A stretch of DNA of 20,575 nt from Physocladia obscura (taxonomy: Eukaryota > Chytridiomycota > Chytridiomycetes > Chytridiales > Chytriomycetaceae): NCBI GenBank assembly GCA_027596945.1, contig JADGJH010000053.1, positions 1-20,575 of the forward strand, read 5' to 3'. Of this stretch, positions 10,206 to 18,635 are shown one piece after another; position 1 is the stretch's first letter; each line of letters starts with the position of its first letter. A program made the position numbers and the translations under genes. The notes under the pieces were generated by a model, which was not told the origin of the DNA, ran no database searches, and saw only the letters and a list, made by a program, of their open reading frames with translations.

Positions 10206-10508
10206 TTATTGTATCTCCTGAATACTGAAAGTTGACTTCTTTGCTGTTAAAGCTTCGATTCTCGTGGGAACTTTCTCCCTGTACCACCACCGCAGCGACT
10301 TGAGCCGTAGGAGTTCGTAAAGTGGAAGAGGTAATGGTCGCCGCAGCCGCGCATCCAAGGTCGATTCATTTGCACTTCTCTTTGCTGCTTCGAGTCGTTC
10401 CTGTTCGTGCAACAAATATCCCACCACACCGATTCCCAGAAATAGTAATTTGTCAACGGTCGGCGAGATCACATTAAGAAACCGGATTGACGCCCCAGCA
10501 GTTGCCAT
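10206..10508 (-). CDS. Small single-pass membrane protein, unknown
   Basis: A 100-residue frame from ATG 10508 to a stop at 10206-10208. Residues about 12-33 (NVISPTVDKLLFLGIGVVGYLL) form one likely membrane helix, followed by a charged, Arg-rich and Leu-rich soluble part (LRRPLPLPLYELLRLKSLRWWYREK). The short N-terminus with few acidic residues would suit a mitochondrial or ER membrane protein, but I recognise no family. Its start lies 63 bp beyond the HMG-CoA synthase stop on the same strand, and its 3' end faces the MAPEG gene, so it fits neatly between two firm genes. That spacing and the sequence complexity support it being real. Confidence 0.6.
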   Translation of the reverse strand: MATAGASIRFLNVISPTVDKLLFLGIGVVGYLLHEQERLEAAKRSANESTLDARLRRPLPLPLYELLRLKSLRWWYREKVPTRIEALTAKKSTFSIQEIQ

Positions 10509-10532
10509 ATTTGATTTTCAATATTCTGTATT

Positions 10533-10538
10533 TTTATT
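10533..10538 (-). terminator. AATAAA polyadenylation signal of HMG-CoA synthase
   Basis: TTTATT on the + strand reads AATAAA on the minus strand, starting 34 bp beyond the stop of the HMG-CoA synthase gene. Confidence 0.45.
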
Positions 10539-10571
10539 CGGAGAAAAGAAAAAAAAAAGCGTTCTAAAGAT

Positions 10572-12235
10572 TCATAAAACTGGAGTCAATGGAGGAGTAG
10601 TTTCCATTGAATCTTCACTTGAAACACCTGCCCGTGCATACTTGCGACGGAACATTCCATCAATCTCAACCAAGTACCACGTTCCTGGGAACACGTCTTT
10701 TACACTGCTGACAGGAGTGTATGATTTTACATTATGAGTAGCCTGTCTAAGGGCCATAATTTCATCGTAAACTTTAGGTTCAATCTTGGTTCGTGCCGCA
10801 AGACGGTCAGCAAGACGAATGTTTTGACTGATGCGTTTCAAAGCCGCAATTGACGCACCATCCTGCTGAACACTTGCTGAGAACATGGAACTAGAAAGCC
10901 CAGACCCATACGAAAACAAAACAATCCGCTTCCCGGCAAGACTTTCCGCCGGAGTCTCGCTAAGCAACGAGCAGAGACCAGAGTACAGGGATCCGCAATA
11001 CATGTTTCCGCAGTTACGTGAAGCAATCAAACCAGGATCAACACGCGCTTTTTGATCGGCTTTTACAATGTCCATGAAAATTTTTTCCACGTTCTTGTCA
11101 GCGTATGTTTTTTCGCGTGTAAGGTTCGGGTGTTCCTTGATTGCATCTGGTACAGGAATTGCATCTTTATTTCGGAGGTAGTCATTGAACGCAAGGCGGC
11201 CAAAAGATTTTTGAACGAGTTTGGAGTATGGGCAGTGAAAAAGGTAGTAATCTCCAATTTTCAAGGTCGGTGTGACGATCCCTTGGTATTTCTCGAGCCT
11301 GTCGAGATACCCTTCGTAGCACTTGTCGATGGCTTTAATGTAGCAGGTGTTGGAAAGTGGACCGTCGACTTCTGGATATTCGGAATGCAAATCTGGCTTG
11401 TAGAAATCCCATACGTGATCCATGAACGTTGAGCGAACTCCACGGTCAAACACAATTGGGGCTTGGCGTCCAAGAAGAATCGCGATCGCGCCTGCTCCTC
11501 CAGTTGGGCGGGCACTTCCGCTTTTGTAAACGGCGATATCCGCAGCAACAACGATCGCCCATTCTTTTCCCTCTTCCACGTAACCACTTTCAAGCTATTC
11601 GTAAACCAATTAAAAAGGTATTTCAACAAATTAATGAAAACTTAGATTTACCCAGTTAATGGCTCCAAAGAGAGCATTAGTTCCACCATAACAAGCGTTT
11701 TTGCAATCAATGCCCTCGATGTTGTGATTTCCAGACTCCACAAACAGTTGCATAAGCACAGATTTGACCGACTTTGATTTGTCAATGATAGTTTCAGTTC
11801 CAACTTCCAAAAATCCGACAGAGGCTGGGTCTATTTCGTACTTTTCGAGCAGACTTGAAACAGCTAGAAAGATACATGATCAGTTCACACCAATTTACAA
11901 AATATTCGTTTCACAAACCTGTCAAACAAATTGAGTTGATATCTTCTCGATCATCGCAAACTGACATATTAAGCTGACCGAGACCGATAGTATATTTTCC
12001 GGCCGAAGCACCATCGAACTGCTCTGTATTTTGTTTTTCGGGTTGTTAAGTGGTTGAAATACTTGAAACAAAACAAGGAAAACTTGCCAAGCTCCGTTTG
12101 ATTAACAAACTGCAAAAGACCAAAAAAGCGATCAGTTGACTAATACTGGCAAGAATAAAACAAGGAAGCTTGTTTTACCTTCTTTGGAATGTAGATTTCT
12201 GCACCGTGAATGCCGACGTTGAGAGGGTTGCTCAT
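10572..12235 (-). CDS. ERG13: Hydroxymethylglutaryl-CoA synthase
   Basis: Five exons on the minus strand, 12235-12179, 12109-12088, 12023-11919, 11863-11652 and 11594-10572, give 472 residues, the normal family length. The enzyme condenses acetyl-CoA with acetoacetyl-CoA to HMG-CoA, the committed entry to the mevalonate and sterol pathway. Catalytic residues are in place: Glu81 in LEVGTET, nucleophile Cys119 in CKNACYGGT, and His252 in [27 protein letters not shown] and [11 protein letters not shown] are also family motifs. Exon 2 is only 22 nt, and the intron after it (12087-12024) starts with GC, in GCAAGT; no GT donor gives a correct phase. The other introns are GT-AG (69, 55 and 57 bp). 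Without an organelle-type N-terminal extension it is probably cytosolic. It is divergent from CYP51 across a 243-bp promoter. Confidence 0.96.
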
Positions 12236-12378
12236 CTCTATCTGTATTATCAAGTGCTTGAGTTTCGTATCAATTTGAACTTTTTTACATTACGTACAAA
12301 CCTATAGACTTTTATTAGACAGTTTTTTCGGATATTTGAGAGTGAGTCTATTTGACAGTTTTTTTTTAACTTTGGAGT

Positions 12379-12388
12379 GTGGGCTGAT
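12379..12388 (-). promoter_or_regulatory. Candidate sterol regulatory element (SREBP site)
   Basis: The minus strand reads ATCAGCCCAC, an exact match to the ATCANNCCAC form of the SREBP site (classic SRE-1 is ATCACCCCAC). It lies 91 bp before the CYP51 ATG and about 144 bp before the ERG13 ATG. Fungal SREBPs (Sre1, SrbA) are known to control both genes; binding here is inferred. Confidence 0.5.
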
Positions 12389-12404
12389 GTCGAAAAAACA
12401 AAAA

Positions 12405-12414
12405 ATCAGGTGAT
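12405..12414 (+). promoter_or_regulatory. ATCAGGTGAT inverted repeat, possible bHLH site
   Basis: ATCA-GG-TGAT is an inverted repeat of ATCA half-sites, close to the ATCACGTGAT E-box bound by SREBP-type bHLH factors. It sits 16 bp from the SRE-like site and 64 bp before the CYP51 start. Another ATCA half-site begins at 12437. Confidence 0.4.
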
Positions 12415-12478
12415 GTTTTTTCCAAATCGAAAAAAAATCAGTCGTGCAAAAAGCGAAGGATAGCGGCAGAGAAACATA

Positions 12479-14355
12479 ATGGGAGTTATTGATTCCGCAA
12501 TCGCATCGACCGTAAAACAAGCCGTTGATTGGTACGCGGCCAACAAAGAGTCCGGACTTCCGTACGCTATTTCAGCGCTCGCCGTTCTTGTTGTTGTTGT
12601 ATTTTGGTCCGTATCCTCATCTTTGAATGCTACCAGTGCTGGCAAGGTCTGGACAAATATTATTGCTTATTCTCCTATTTTTGATCAATTTCGATCCGCT
12701 CGAGTTACGCTCAAAAATTACATCATTCAGAACCTTCCACCAACAGTTAAACACATACTTCCATTCTTTGGAAACACAATCGAATATGGAATCGATCCTG
12801 TCAAATTCCTCCAAAAATGCCAGAAAGAATACGGCGACACATTCACTTTTCTGATGCTCGGCCGTATGATGACTTTCACACTTGGACCCGACGGCAACCA
12901 CTTTCTCTTCAACGTGAAGCTCAAGGACGCCACCGCAGAGGGCGCGTACGAGACACTGACCGTACCTGTGTTTGGGAAGGAAGTTGTTTACGACGTTCCA
13001 AATTCATTGTTTATGGAACAGAAAAAGTTTGTCAAAGACGCCTTGTCAACTGCTGCTTTCAAGTCGTACCTGCCAATTATCACTTACGAAGTCAAAGATT
13101 ATTTAGGCAGTGTTTTCGAAAACCTTCAAGCGGGGCAGGAGACTGAAATTGAAACTTTCCAAACCATGTCAGAGCTGACGATCCGAACCGCTGCCCACTG
13201 TTTGATGGGAAAAGAAATTCGCGATGGATTGCGTGTCGGCAGTGGTTGGATCCTATTTTTGATATCATTTCTCCATACTAAAAGATCGCATCATCAGTGA
13301 CCAAACTCTATCATGATCTCGATGCTGGATTCCGCCCCATCAATGTTTTTTTTAAATGGCTTCCCCTGCCAGCTTATTTTGCTCGCGACAAAGCTAACCT
13401 GGAAATGACGAACCTTTTTAAAACGATTATGAAGAAACGAAAGGCCGAAAATGACACCGAAACTCTGGATGTATTGAACGGATTAATGAGAGCTGAATAC
13501 AAGGATGGTTCAAAACCTTCTGATGATGCTATTGCCCACCTGATGATCGCCCTTTTGCTTGGCGGACAACATACCTCGTCCACCACTTCTTCCTGGATTT
13601 TGTTTGAACTTGCTCGTCGGCCAGATGTTGTGTGAGAATCGTTAATTTCCAGTTTACTTTCGGAGAATTGTATCTAATTTGATTTGATTTTTTTTCTTTT
13701 TTAGTGCCGATTTACTGAAAGAGCAAAGTATGGTGTTGACAGGAAAGCCAGATACTCCTCCACACCTTCTTCCAGACCTTGACTACGAATCATTAAGAAA
13801 ATTGACACTTATGGATTGTGTAATGAAAGAAAGTCTCCGTATTCACACTCCGATTCATACAATTATGCGCTTTGTTGAAAATGATGTGGAGTATAAGGGT
13901 TTGATCATTCCAAAGGGACACTTTGTTTGTGCCGCACCACAAGTTTCACACTTGACTGAAAGCAAATTTCCTGAGCCGTACAAGTTTGACCCATTGAGAC
14001 ACCTTGGAAGTGATGAGGGAAGTGGGGAATGGACTATTAATGGCGTTGATATTGCTCAAAAAAGCGCACGGTCTCTATTCTTGCCGTTCGGAGCCGGTAA
14101 TGTTATTTGACTTTTTTTTTTTGCCTCTGTGTAAATCTAATTTATCCTACAGGCCGCCATAGATGCATCGGGGAGCAATTCGCATTTGTTCAAAACAAAA
14201 CCATCGTGTCATTGTTCATCAGAGAATATGTACACAAACTACCTGTAGACAAGAAAACTGGTCAAACATGGTTCCCTGAGCCAGATTACACATCGCTCAT
14301 CACTATTCCTAAAGTTCCGAGAAATCTACTGGTTAAAAAGAGGGCAGAAGCTTAA
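12479..14355 (+). CDS. ERG11: Sterol 14-alpha-demethylase, cytochrome P450 51
   Basis: Four exons, 12479-13244, 13298-13631, 13705-14096 and 14153-14355, give 564 residues. The enzyme removes the 14-alpha-methyl group of lanosterol or eburicol in ergosterol synthesis and is the azole target. An N-terminal anchor spans residues 29-48 for the ER membrane. P450 landmarks: I-helix GGQHTSS (344-350), the ExxR motif ESLR (409-412), the FPEPYKFDPLRHL region, and heme loop FGAGRHRCIGE with ligand Cys502, rebuilt across intron 3 (14097-14152). The substrate-site region YETLTVPVFGKEVVYDVPN is CYP51-like. Intron 2 is 13632-13704 (GTGAGA to TTTAG). Intron 1 is the least certain: TACTAA at 13277-13282 supports the acceptor at 13297, while the donor is best at 13245 (GTTGGA), with 13242 an alternative. 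At 564 residues it is longer than typical fungal CYP51, mostly at the N-terminus. Confidence 0.95.
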
Positions 14356-14392
14356 TTCTTTTTCTTTTGTTTTGTCATAAAGAGTTCGATAC

Positions 14393-14398
14393 TTTATT
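14393..14398 (-). terminator. AATAAA signal overlapping the riboflavin kinase stop
   Basis: TTTATT on + reads AATAAA on the minus strand and overlaps the TAA stop (14396-14394). Cleavage would fall inside or beyond the 3' end of CYP51 on the opposite strand. Confidence 0.45.
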
Positions 14399-15002
14399 TG
14401 GGTTGCAAAAATGAATCGTACTGCAGGTCATTATACGGCTTTCGCAACAAACTATTATGCGCTACTTTAATGTCAAAATTTATGTCGATTATGAGAGCAT
14501 CTGCAAAAAAAATTAAGTCTCCATTCCAATTACGAATCATTTACAAACCTAGACTGGTGTAGTTTTTTTCTGCTCTGATATATCCGGCAACGATAACCCT
14601 CAGTTCTTGGCCATAAAAGTCATGATCGAATTTATGGATGATATGAACTTCGGCTGATCGCTTCTCGTTTTTGTAGAACGGGTTCCAGCCGAAACTCATG
14701 ACCATCGGGTAAACTGTTGAACTGTCGCTAATGCTGGCCCATCCGTATAAGATACCGGTCTCAATAAACTGGCCTGCATATTGTGACACATCTTCAGGCA
14801 AGTTTGCTGATGTTTTCGTAGTTGTGGGGTTTAAGGTTTCAACGATAAAAATAACCGCCTTACCAGTCGGAATGCCGAGATCCTTTCCGCCACGTCCGAA
14901 TCCTTTTGTAACAGATCCTTTCAGCTTAACAGGGTATGGTTCTTCGACTTTGCTATCGTTTCCAACAATGAGTGGTCGCTGTTGTGTTTCGGGTTCGGCC
15001 AT
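14394..15002 (-). CDS. FMN1: Riboflavin kinase
   Basis: Three exons on the minus strand, 15002-14864, 14806-14549 and 14500-14394, give 167 residues. The enzyme phosphorylates riboflavin with ATP to make FMN. Motifs: VKLKGSVTKGFGRGGKDLGIPT then AN across the first splice, giving the conserved PTAN nucleotide/flavin site; YGWASI; VYPMVMSFGWNPFYKNEKRS; EVHIIHKFDHDFYG; and LRVIVAGYIRAEKNYTSL. The first intron (14863-14807, GTAAGG to CATCAG) is 57 bp with no stop, so an unspliced reading looks like a continuous ORF with a 19-residue insertion inside PTAN. The second intron is 48 bp (14548-14501). The open frame extends upstream to 15062 but without an ATG, so ATG 15002 is chosen. No targeting sequence is evident. 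It is tail-to-tail with CYP51, 38 bp apart. Confidence 0.93.
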
Positions 15003-15232
15003 GATAATTCTTGACGTGGAATATTTTTGAAACACAGCTTTTGCCAAACACAAACACTTCAAAGTTTATTTTTGAAAAAATAGACAGATACTTTTTCAGC
15101 CTGAAATCAACCAGCAGCACCAAAAGCTACTGGTCAGCAACAGGCAACGATTTTTGATAATTCATAATTTCTGAAGTATAAAGCAACTTACGTAAGGAGT
15201 GAAACAATGTAATACAATTGGACAAGATAAGA

Positions 15233-16312
15233 ATGAGCATAATTATGGTGACAACGATCAGAACGAAGGAAAACTTACCCCAAACTGCTTTATCCAAGTC
15301 TTTTCGCGCTCAAGACCAACAATTTACACCACGTTCTCAAAATGCCCAGAAAGATTTTCCACCTTTCCCGCTGCCAAGCGCTTATACAAAATCTATGCCT
15401 CGTAATTATTCGTACGCACTAACAGTTTCCGGAAAACAATTGCATTCCCGTCATACCGTTGCCAACAGTACCCCAAAACTGTCGAGCAGATCTGTTTCAC
15501 AGCAAAATGCGAAACAACTTCATCGAACAACTTACTTCCGACAAGCCGCATCACATCAAAACTTCTAGCTTTAGCTACACCCTCACGGCCATATTCAATT
15601 CTTCTTTGACCAGTCCAGCTACCACGAACGCGATTTTCAGAAGTACAGCCCAATCGCCATTCATAATGACGCTTTTCGCAAGTCACACACACATCCCGAA
15701 GTTATTTTTCCACGACCGCAATATATACAATCTTGAAAACACGCGCGCCATCCCACCCAACCAGTGCAGTCATCGCTGCTGGACGATCTTATTGACGCCG
15801 TTTTGATGCCGGTGGTTGATTACAGCGTACATAATAACATGTACAATTGGTATGACTGGACGCGTGTGCATCCGTCACGCATTCCCGACGCGGTAAAATT
15901 TGCGTGCGAGTTAGCAATGTTTGATCGTATGCGGTACCGGCAGCAGCAATTGAAGCAGCAATTGGAACAACAAAGATTGAATCCATCTGCCCGTCCGTTT
16001 GTGTCAAGTGTTACTGTTAGCGCAAGTACTACCACGTCGTTTGCGCAAATAGATGCTGGGGATGAATTACGCAAGAGAACACACAGTGTTGGATCATCTT
16101 GCGGCATGGCTCTGATGAACGCAAAGAGGCAACTTATGATGCCTGTTTTTGGCGACACTGCGATTGCTGAAAATATTGCTGACACGTCGCGGAAAAGCAA
16201 CACAAAGTTATGTTTATGTTATTGTGGTTTTATCAAAATATGGCATCACGCGCTGGTAAAACACCAAAGGAACGTGCCCTGCAAGATCACTACCTACACT
16301 TTATACAGGTAG
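15233..16312 (+). CDS. Unrecognised protein, gene model uncertain
   Basis: Frame 2 reads as protein-like sequence from ATG 15233 to TAG at 16312, broken only by two TAGs near 15566-15574 and a TGA near 15733. Both breaks fall inside possible phase-0 introns of multiple-of-three length: 15494-15574 (81 bp, GTTTCA to CTTTAG) and 15701-15769 (69 bp, GTTATT to TGCAG). The best part is 15770-16190: SLLDDLIDAVLMPVVDYSV, YNWYDWTRVHPSRIPDAVKF, a Gln-rich coiled-coil-like RYRQQQLKQQLEQQ, and a Ser/Thr-rich tail. I know no family for it. The last 40 codons have an unlike composition (LCLCYCGF) and may be out of frame, since another gene seems to begin at 16240. It could also be a pseudogene with three nonsense changes. 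Confidence 0.3.
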
Positions 16313-16556
16313 ATTACGTACACACACACATCGGACAAACACATCACTCTGCTCTCGCAACAAGCCAAATTTTCAGAGTGTTTTAATTCTGTCAGGTTTA
16401 GAATTTTCGATTGGCGCATTACTAGGTCCAGCAACTCTGTAATTGACAAGATATTCTGTAGGCGCAGAAGATGTCATCTTTCTTGCATCGGCTTCGGTCA
16501 AAGCAGTTCTTGACGTACAAACTGCTTTTGTCGTCTTTGCAATTCCATTCTCCTAG
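16240..16556 (+). CDS. Small hydrophobic protein, unresolved splice or stop
   Basis: ATG 16240 opens MASRAGKTPKERALQDHYLHFIQ, then a good 68-bp intron (16309-16376, GTAGAT to TTTCAG, phase 0). The next exon reads SVLILSGLEFSIGALLGPATL, hits TAA at 16440-16442, and continues in the same frame with membrane-like sequence (DVIFLASASVKAVLDV) to TAG at 16554-16556. Two further introns would remove the TAA and keep phase: 16396-16461 (66 bp, CAG|GTTTAG to CTGTAG, AATTGAC branch motif) or 16426-16461 (36 bp). The 66-bp choice fits the intron sizes seen elsewhere in the window and gives 60 residues with a C-terminal membrane segment. If none is used, the gene is broken or ends at 44 residues. The stop lies 9 bp from the opposing gene. 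No family recognised. Confidence 0.35.
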
Positions 16557-16565
16557 GTAACGTTT

Positions 16566-16817
16566 TCAATCACCTTTACGTTCAATCCACGGGTTTTGAT
16601 GTGCTTCTCTCTTGGCGGCACGCACAGCAATTTGTTCAAGTTCCCGCACAGCCAAACGTTTGGCTTGTGCATCCTTGGAATTCTCAATAATATTGTCCAA
16701 CTCCGTCTTACAGTTCATTTCTTCAATTTGTAGCTGGCGGAAGTTGTTTTGAATACTGTTTTGCATTTGCTGAGATACCAGTGCAGCTATTTTTTCCGCG
16801 CAATTAAACATAAGCAT
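16566..16817 (-). CDS. Small coiled-coil protein, unknown
   Basis: An 83-residue frame from ATG 16817 to a stop at 16566-16568. It is helical throughout, with heptad-like hydrophobic spacing (IAALVSQQMQNSIQNNFRQL, then LDNIIENSKDAQAKRLAVRE), charged, and ends in HQNPWIERKGD. No signal peptide or membrane span. Size and helicity would suit a small subunit of a multi-protein complex, but I cannot name one. Its stop is 9 bp from the stop of the opposing small gene, a convergent arrangement like others in this window. Confidence 0.45.
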   Translation of the reverse strand: MLMFNCAEKIAALVSQQMQNSIQNNFRQLQIEEMNCKTELDNIIENSKDAQAKRLAVRELEQIAVRAAKREAHQNPWIERKGD

Positions 16818-17032
16818 TTCTTTTAACTTGAAGTCCGTCTTTTTCCTGTTGTCATCTCAGAGGGTTTGTATGGGAATTGATTGAATCAAAAAATTTTTAA
16901 AATCATGATTACTTCTATTCTGAGACATTCATTTCATTTTACCGTTCTTTTTTTTCATTCTCACGACATTTGTGTTCCTTTTGCACTGACGAAAATTCTC
17001 GAAATAGCAAATTTGATGCGGCCGCTACTATT

Positions 17033-17317
17033 TTAAGATTCACCATCTGAGTTTGTGTGATTGGTTGTACGGGACCCTTCGATAAGTCCACAGAGAATAA
17101 TCCAGTAAATGGACGCAAACAACAACAAAGCACTACTCGCTGTCATACAGCGGTATCCTAGATTGAAAGACGACGACGCGTAATGAGAATCATCAACATT
17201 GGATGCAATTTCAGCAAGTTGCGTGAGGAAATTGAACCTAATTCCAACCAAAACTATGATGTAAACATAACGAGACTCGGATTCTCCATGAAAAAGCTCG
17301 ATGTTTGAGGATGCCAA
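17033..17317 (-). CDS. Possible exon of a membrane protein
   Basis: An open frame of about 95 codons with no ATG near its 5' end (it opens with TTG), so it would have to be an exon with its start further upstream. It has two hydrophobic stretches, YVYIIVLVGIRFNFL and MTASSALLLFASIYWIILCGL, separated by a polar loop. No family recognised and no clear splice partner found. It may be chance coding potential. Confidence 0.22.
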   Translation of the reverse strand: MASSNIELFHGESESRYVYIIVLVGIRFNFLTQLAEIASNVDDSHYASSSFNLGYRCMTASSALLLFASIYWIILCGLIEGSRTTNHTNSDGES

Positions 17318-17875
17318 GGAAAAGTGATTTTATTTTGAAAGGTAGTGATGCAAGATGCATATATGGCTACCGTTCAGCTCTGAAAAACTGTAACAGTCAC
17401 CATCGCTATTATCACCACATACCGGTTCGAACTCAGCATTAATAAGATTGTGGTAGGGAACAATATTTTATTACTTTCAATTTATTTCCAATAAGTAAAA
17501 TCAAGTATGTTCGATTTCTTCATATTAGTATTCTTTGTTTAACGTTTTTCAGGTGGCGAAACAATAAAAAATAAAAATAGAAGCGTTAATAGACTGTTTT
17601 AATCGGTCACAGATCGTTCCAATCATAATTCAATAACCCCAAATGTAGATTTGCACCTTTTTCAAAAAATAAGTCTCCCTGCAATTTGAAATCGTTTCTG
17701 TGTGCTCCTGAAATGGGTTATCTTTACTAATCGACATGTGAGACTTTACAATGAGTCATTATTAATCTCAAGCTGATGATCAACAGTGCACAGCTTAGGG
17801 TTCAAAAAATTACAAATCGAAACAAACGATATAAAACCGGTGGTCCCCACAACCCAAAAAAAAAAAAAAAAGAAA
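17318..17875. other. Intergenic region, no gene seen
   Basis: 558 bp of AT-rich sequence upstream of the arrestin-like gene. It ends with a pure A run (about 17857-17871) immediately before that gene's ATG. A GGTTCGA string at 17424-17430 resembles a tRNA B box but has no tRNA around it. Confidence 0.5.
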
Positions 17876-18635
17876 ATGAACGCAAATGAAAAGGTAAGAT
17901 TCGTTCGCACAAAGTTAGTATCATATCTGACGATATTGGGTAATAAATAGATCTTCGCATTTAACGAGAGCATCAAGGCCTCAGAAGATGTTGTTCCTGG
18001 TGAGAAAGTGCAGGGCAAAATCTTTTTCGACACGACACATGGTGATCACACGGTCGAAGAAATCACACTAAAAGTTGAGGCGCTTGAGGTTCGTTGTGGA
18101 TGCTTGTGGTGATGAGTCACATTGAACATGCATTGATTTCCAACAAACGCGAAATCAAACACTAGTATCACGTGTCGCCACCCGACCATTCGGAGCACGC
18201 GGCTGACATTGCCGCCTCCGAAGTTTCGGCCGCAAAAGCCAATGCGGCGCGCTCCGATCACCACATTGCGTTTTTGTCGCACTTCAAGAAGACTGGAAGA
18301 GCACCGGCACTGTCTGCCAATATTGCCAAGCATGAGCAGCATGACGTAAAGTTCGAAACTACCATTCAGGTTTTGTCCACCCCCACGCCCATAGAGCAGG
18401 GTCGCCACGAGTATGATTTTGAGTTGACCATCCCCTCCGATGCGCCTCTGACAACTGCCATTGAAAAATCCGAAGATGATGTTGTCCTGATCCTCTACAG
18501 ATACCATGCCGTTATCAAAGTCACTGGTGCCACCAGAGATGCAGTATGTTTTTTGTTTTTTTACAGCAATTCTCTCATGCTGATCTTATTATATAGGAGG
18601 CTTTCCACTCTCTTCACGTTCTGGCTTCAAAGTAA
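17876..18635 (+). CDS. Arrestin-like N-terminal domain protein
   Basis: Four exons, 17876-17893, 17951-18088, 18166-18543 and 18597-18635, give 190 residues. Introns are 57, 77 and 53 bp (GTAAGA-AATAG, GTTCGT-ACTAG, GTATGT-TATAG), all phase 0. The first exon encodes only MNANEK. The pattern is that of an arrestin N domain: SIKASEDVVPGEKVQGKIFF followed by TVEEITLKVEALE, then a polar, Ala/His-rich loop (about residues 60-100), FETTIQVLSTPTPIEQGRHE, YDFELTIPSDAP and VLILYRYHAVIKVTGAT. The C-terminal arrestin domain is absent: it ends LHVLASK. Alpha-arrestins bridge ubiquitin ligases to membrane cargo, but a one-domain form without PY motifs may not do this. Assigned by pattern, not by alignment. 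Confidence 0.65.

Larger units (their letters stand above)
12236..12478. promoter_or_regulatory. Shared divergent promoter of ERG13 and CYP51
   Basis: 243 bp separate the two ATGs of two sterol-pathway genes that point away from each other. The interval is AT-rich with several poly-A and poly-T runs, typical of open fungal promoters. It holds the SRE-like site and the ATCA/TGAT palindrome listed separately. Co-regulation is inferred from this arrangement. Confidence 0.75.

Noticed and set aside
11052..11432. 126-codon + strand ORF
   Set aside because: Antisense to the large last exon of HMG-CoA synthase, which is certain.
14807..14863. Riboflavin kinase with a degenerate PTGK in place of PTAN
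   Set aside because: GTAAGG to CATCAG is an intron; splicing yields PTAN.
14731..15030. 99-codon + strand ORF
   Set aside because: Antisense shadow of the riboflavin kinase gene.
17424..17430. tRNA B-box-like GGTTCGA
   Set aside because: The flanks do not form a T-stem, and no A box or acceptor stem lies at the right distance.
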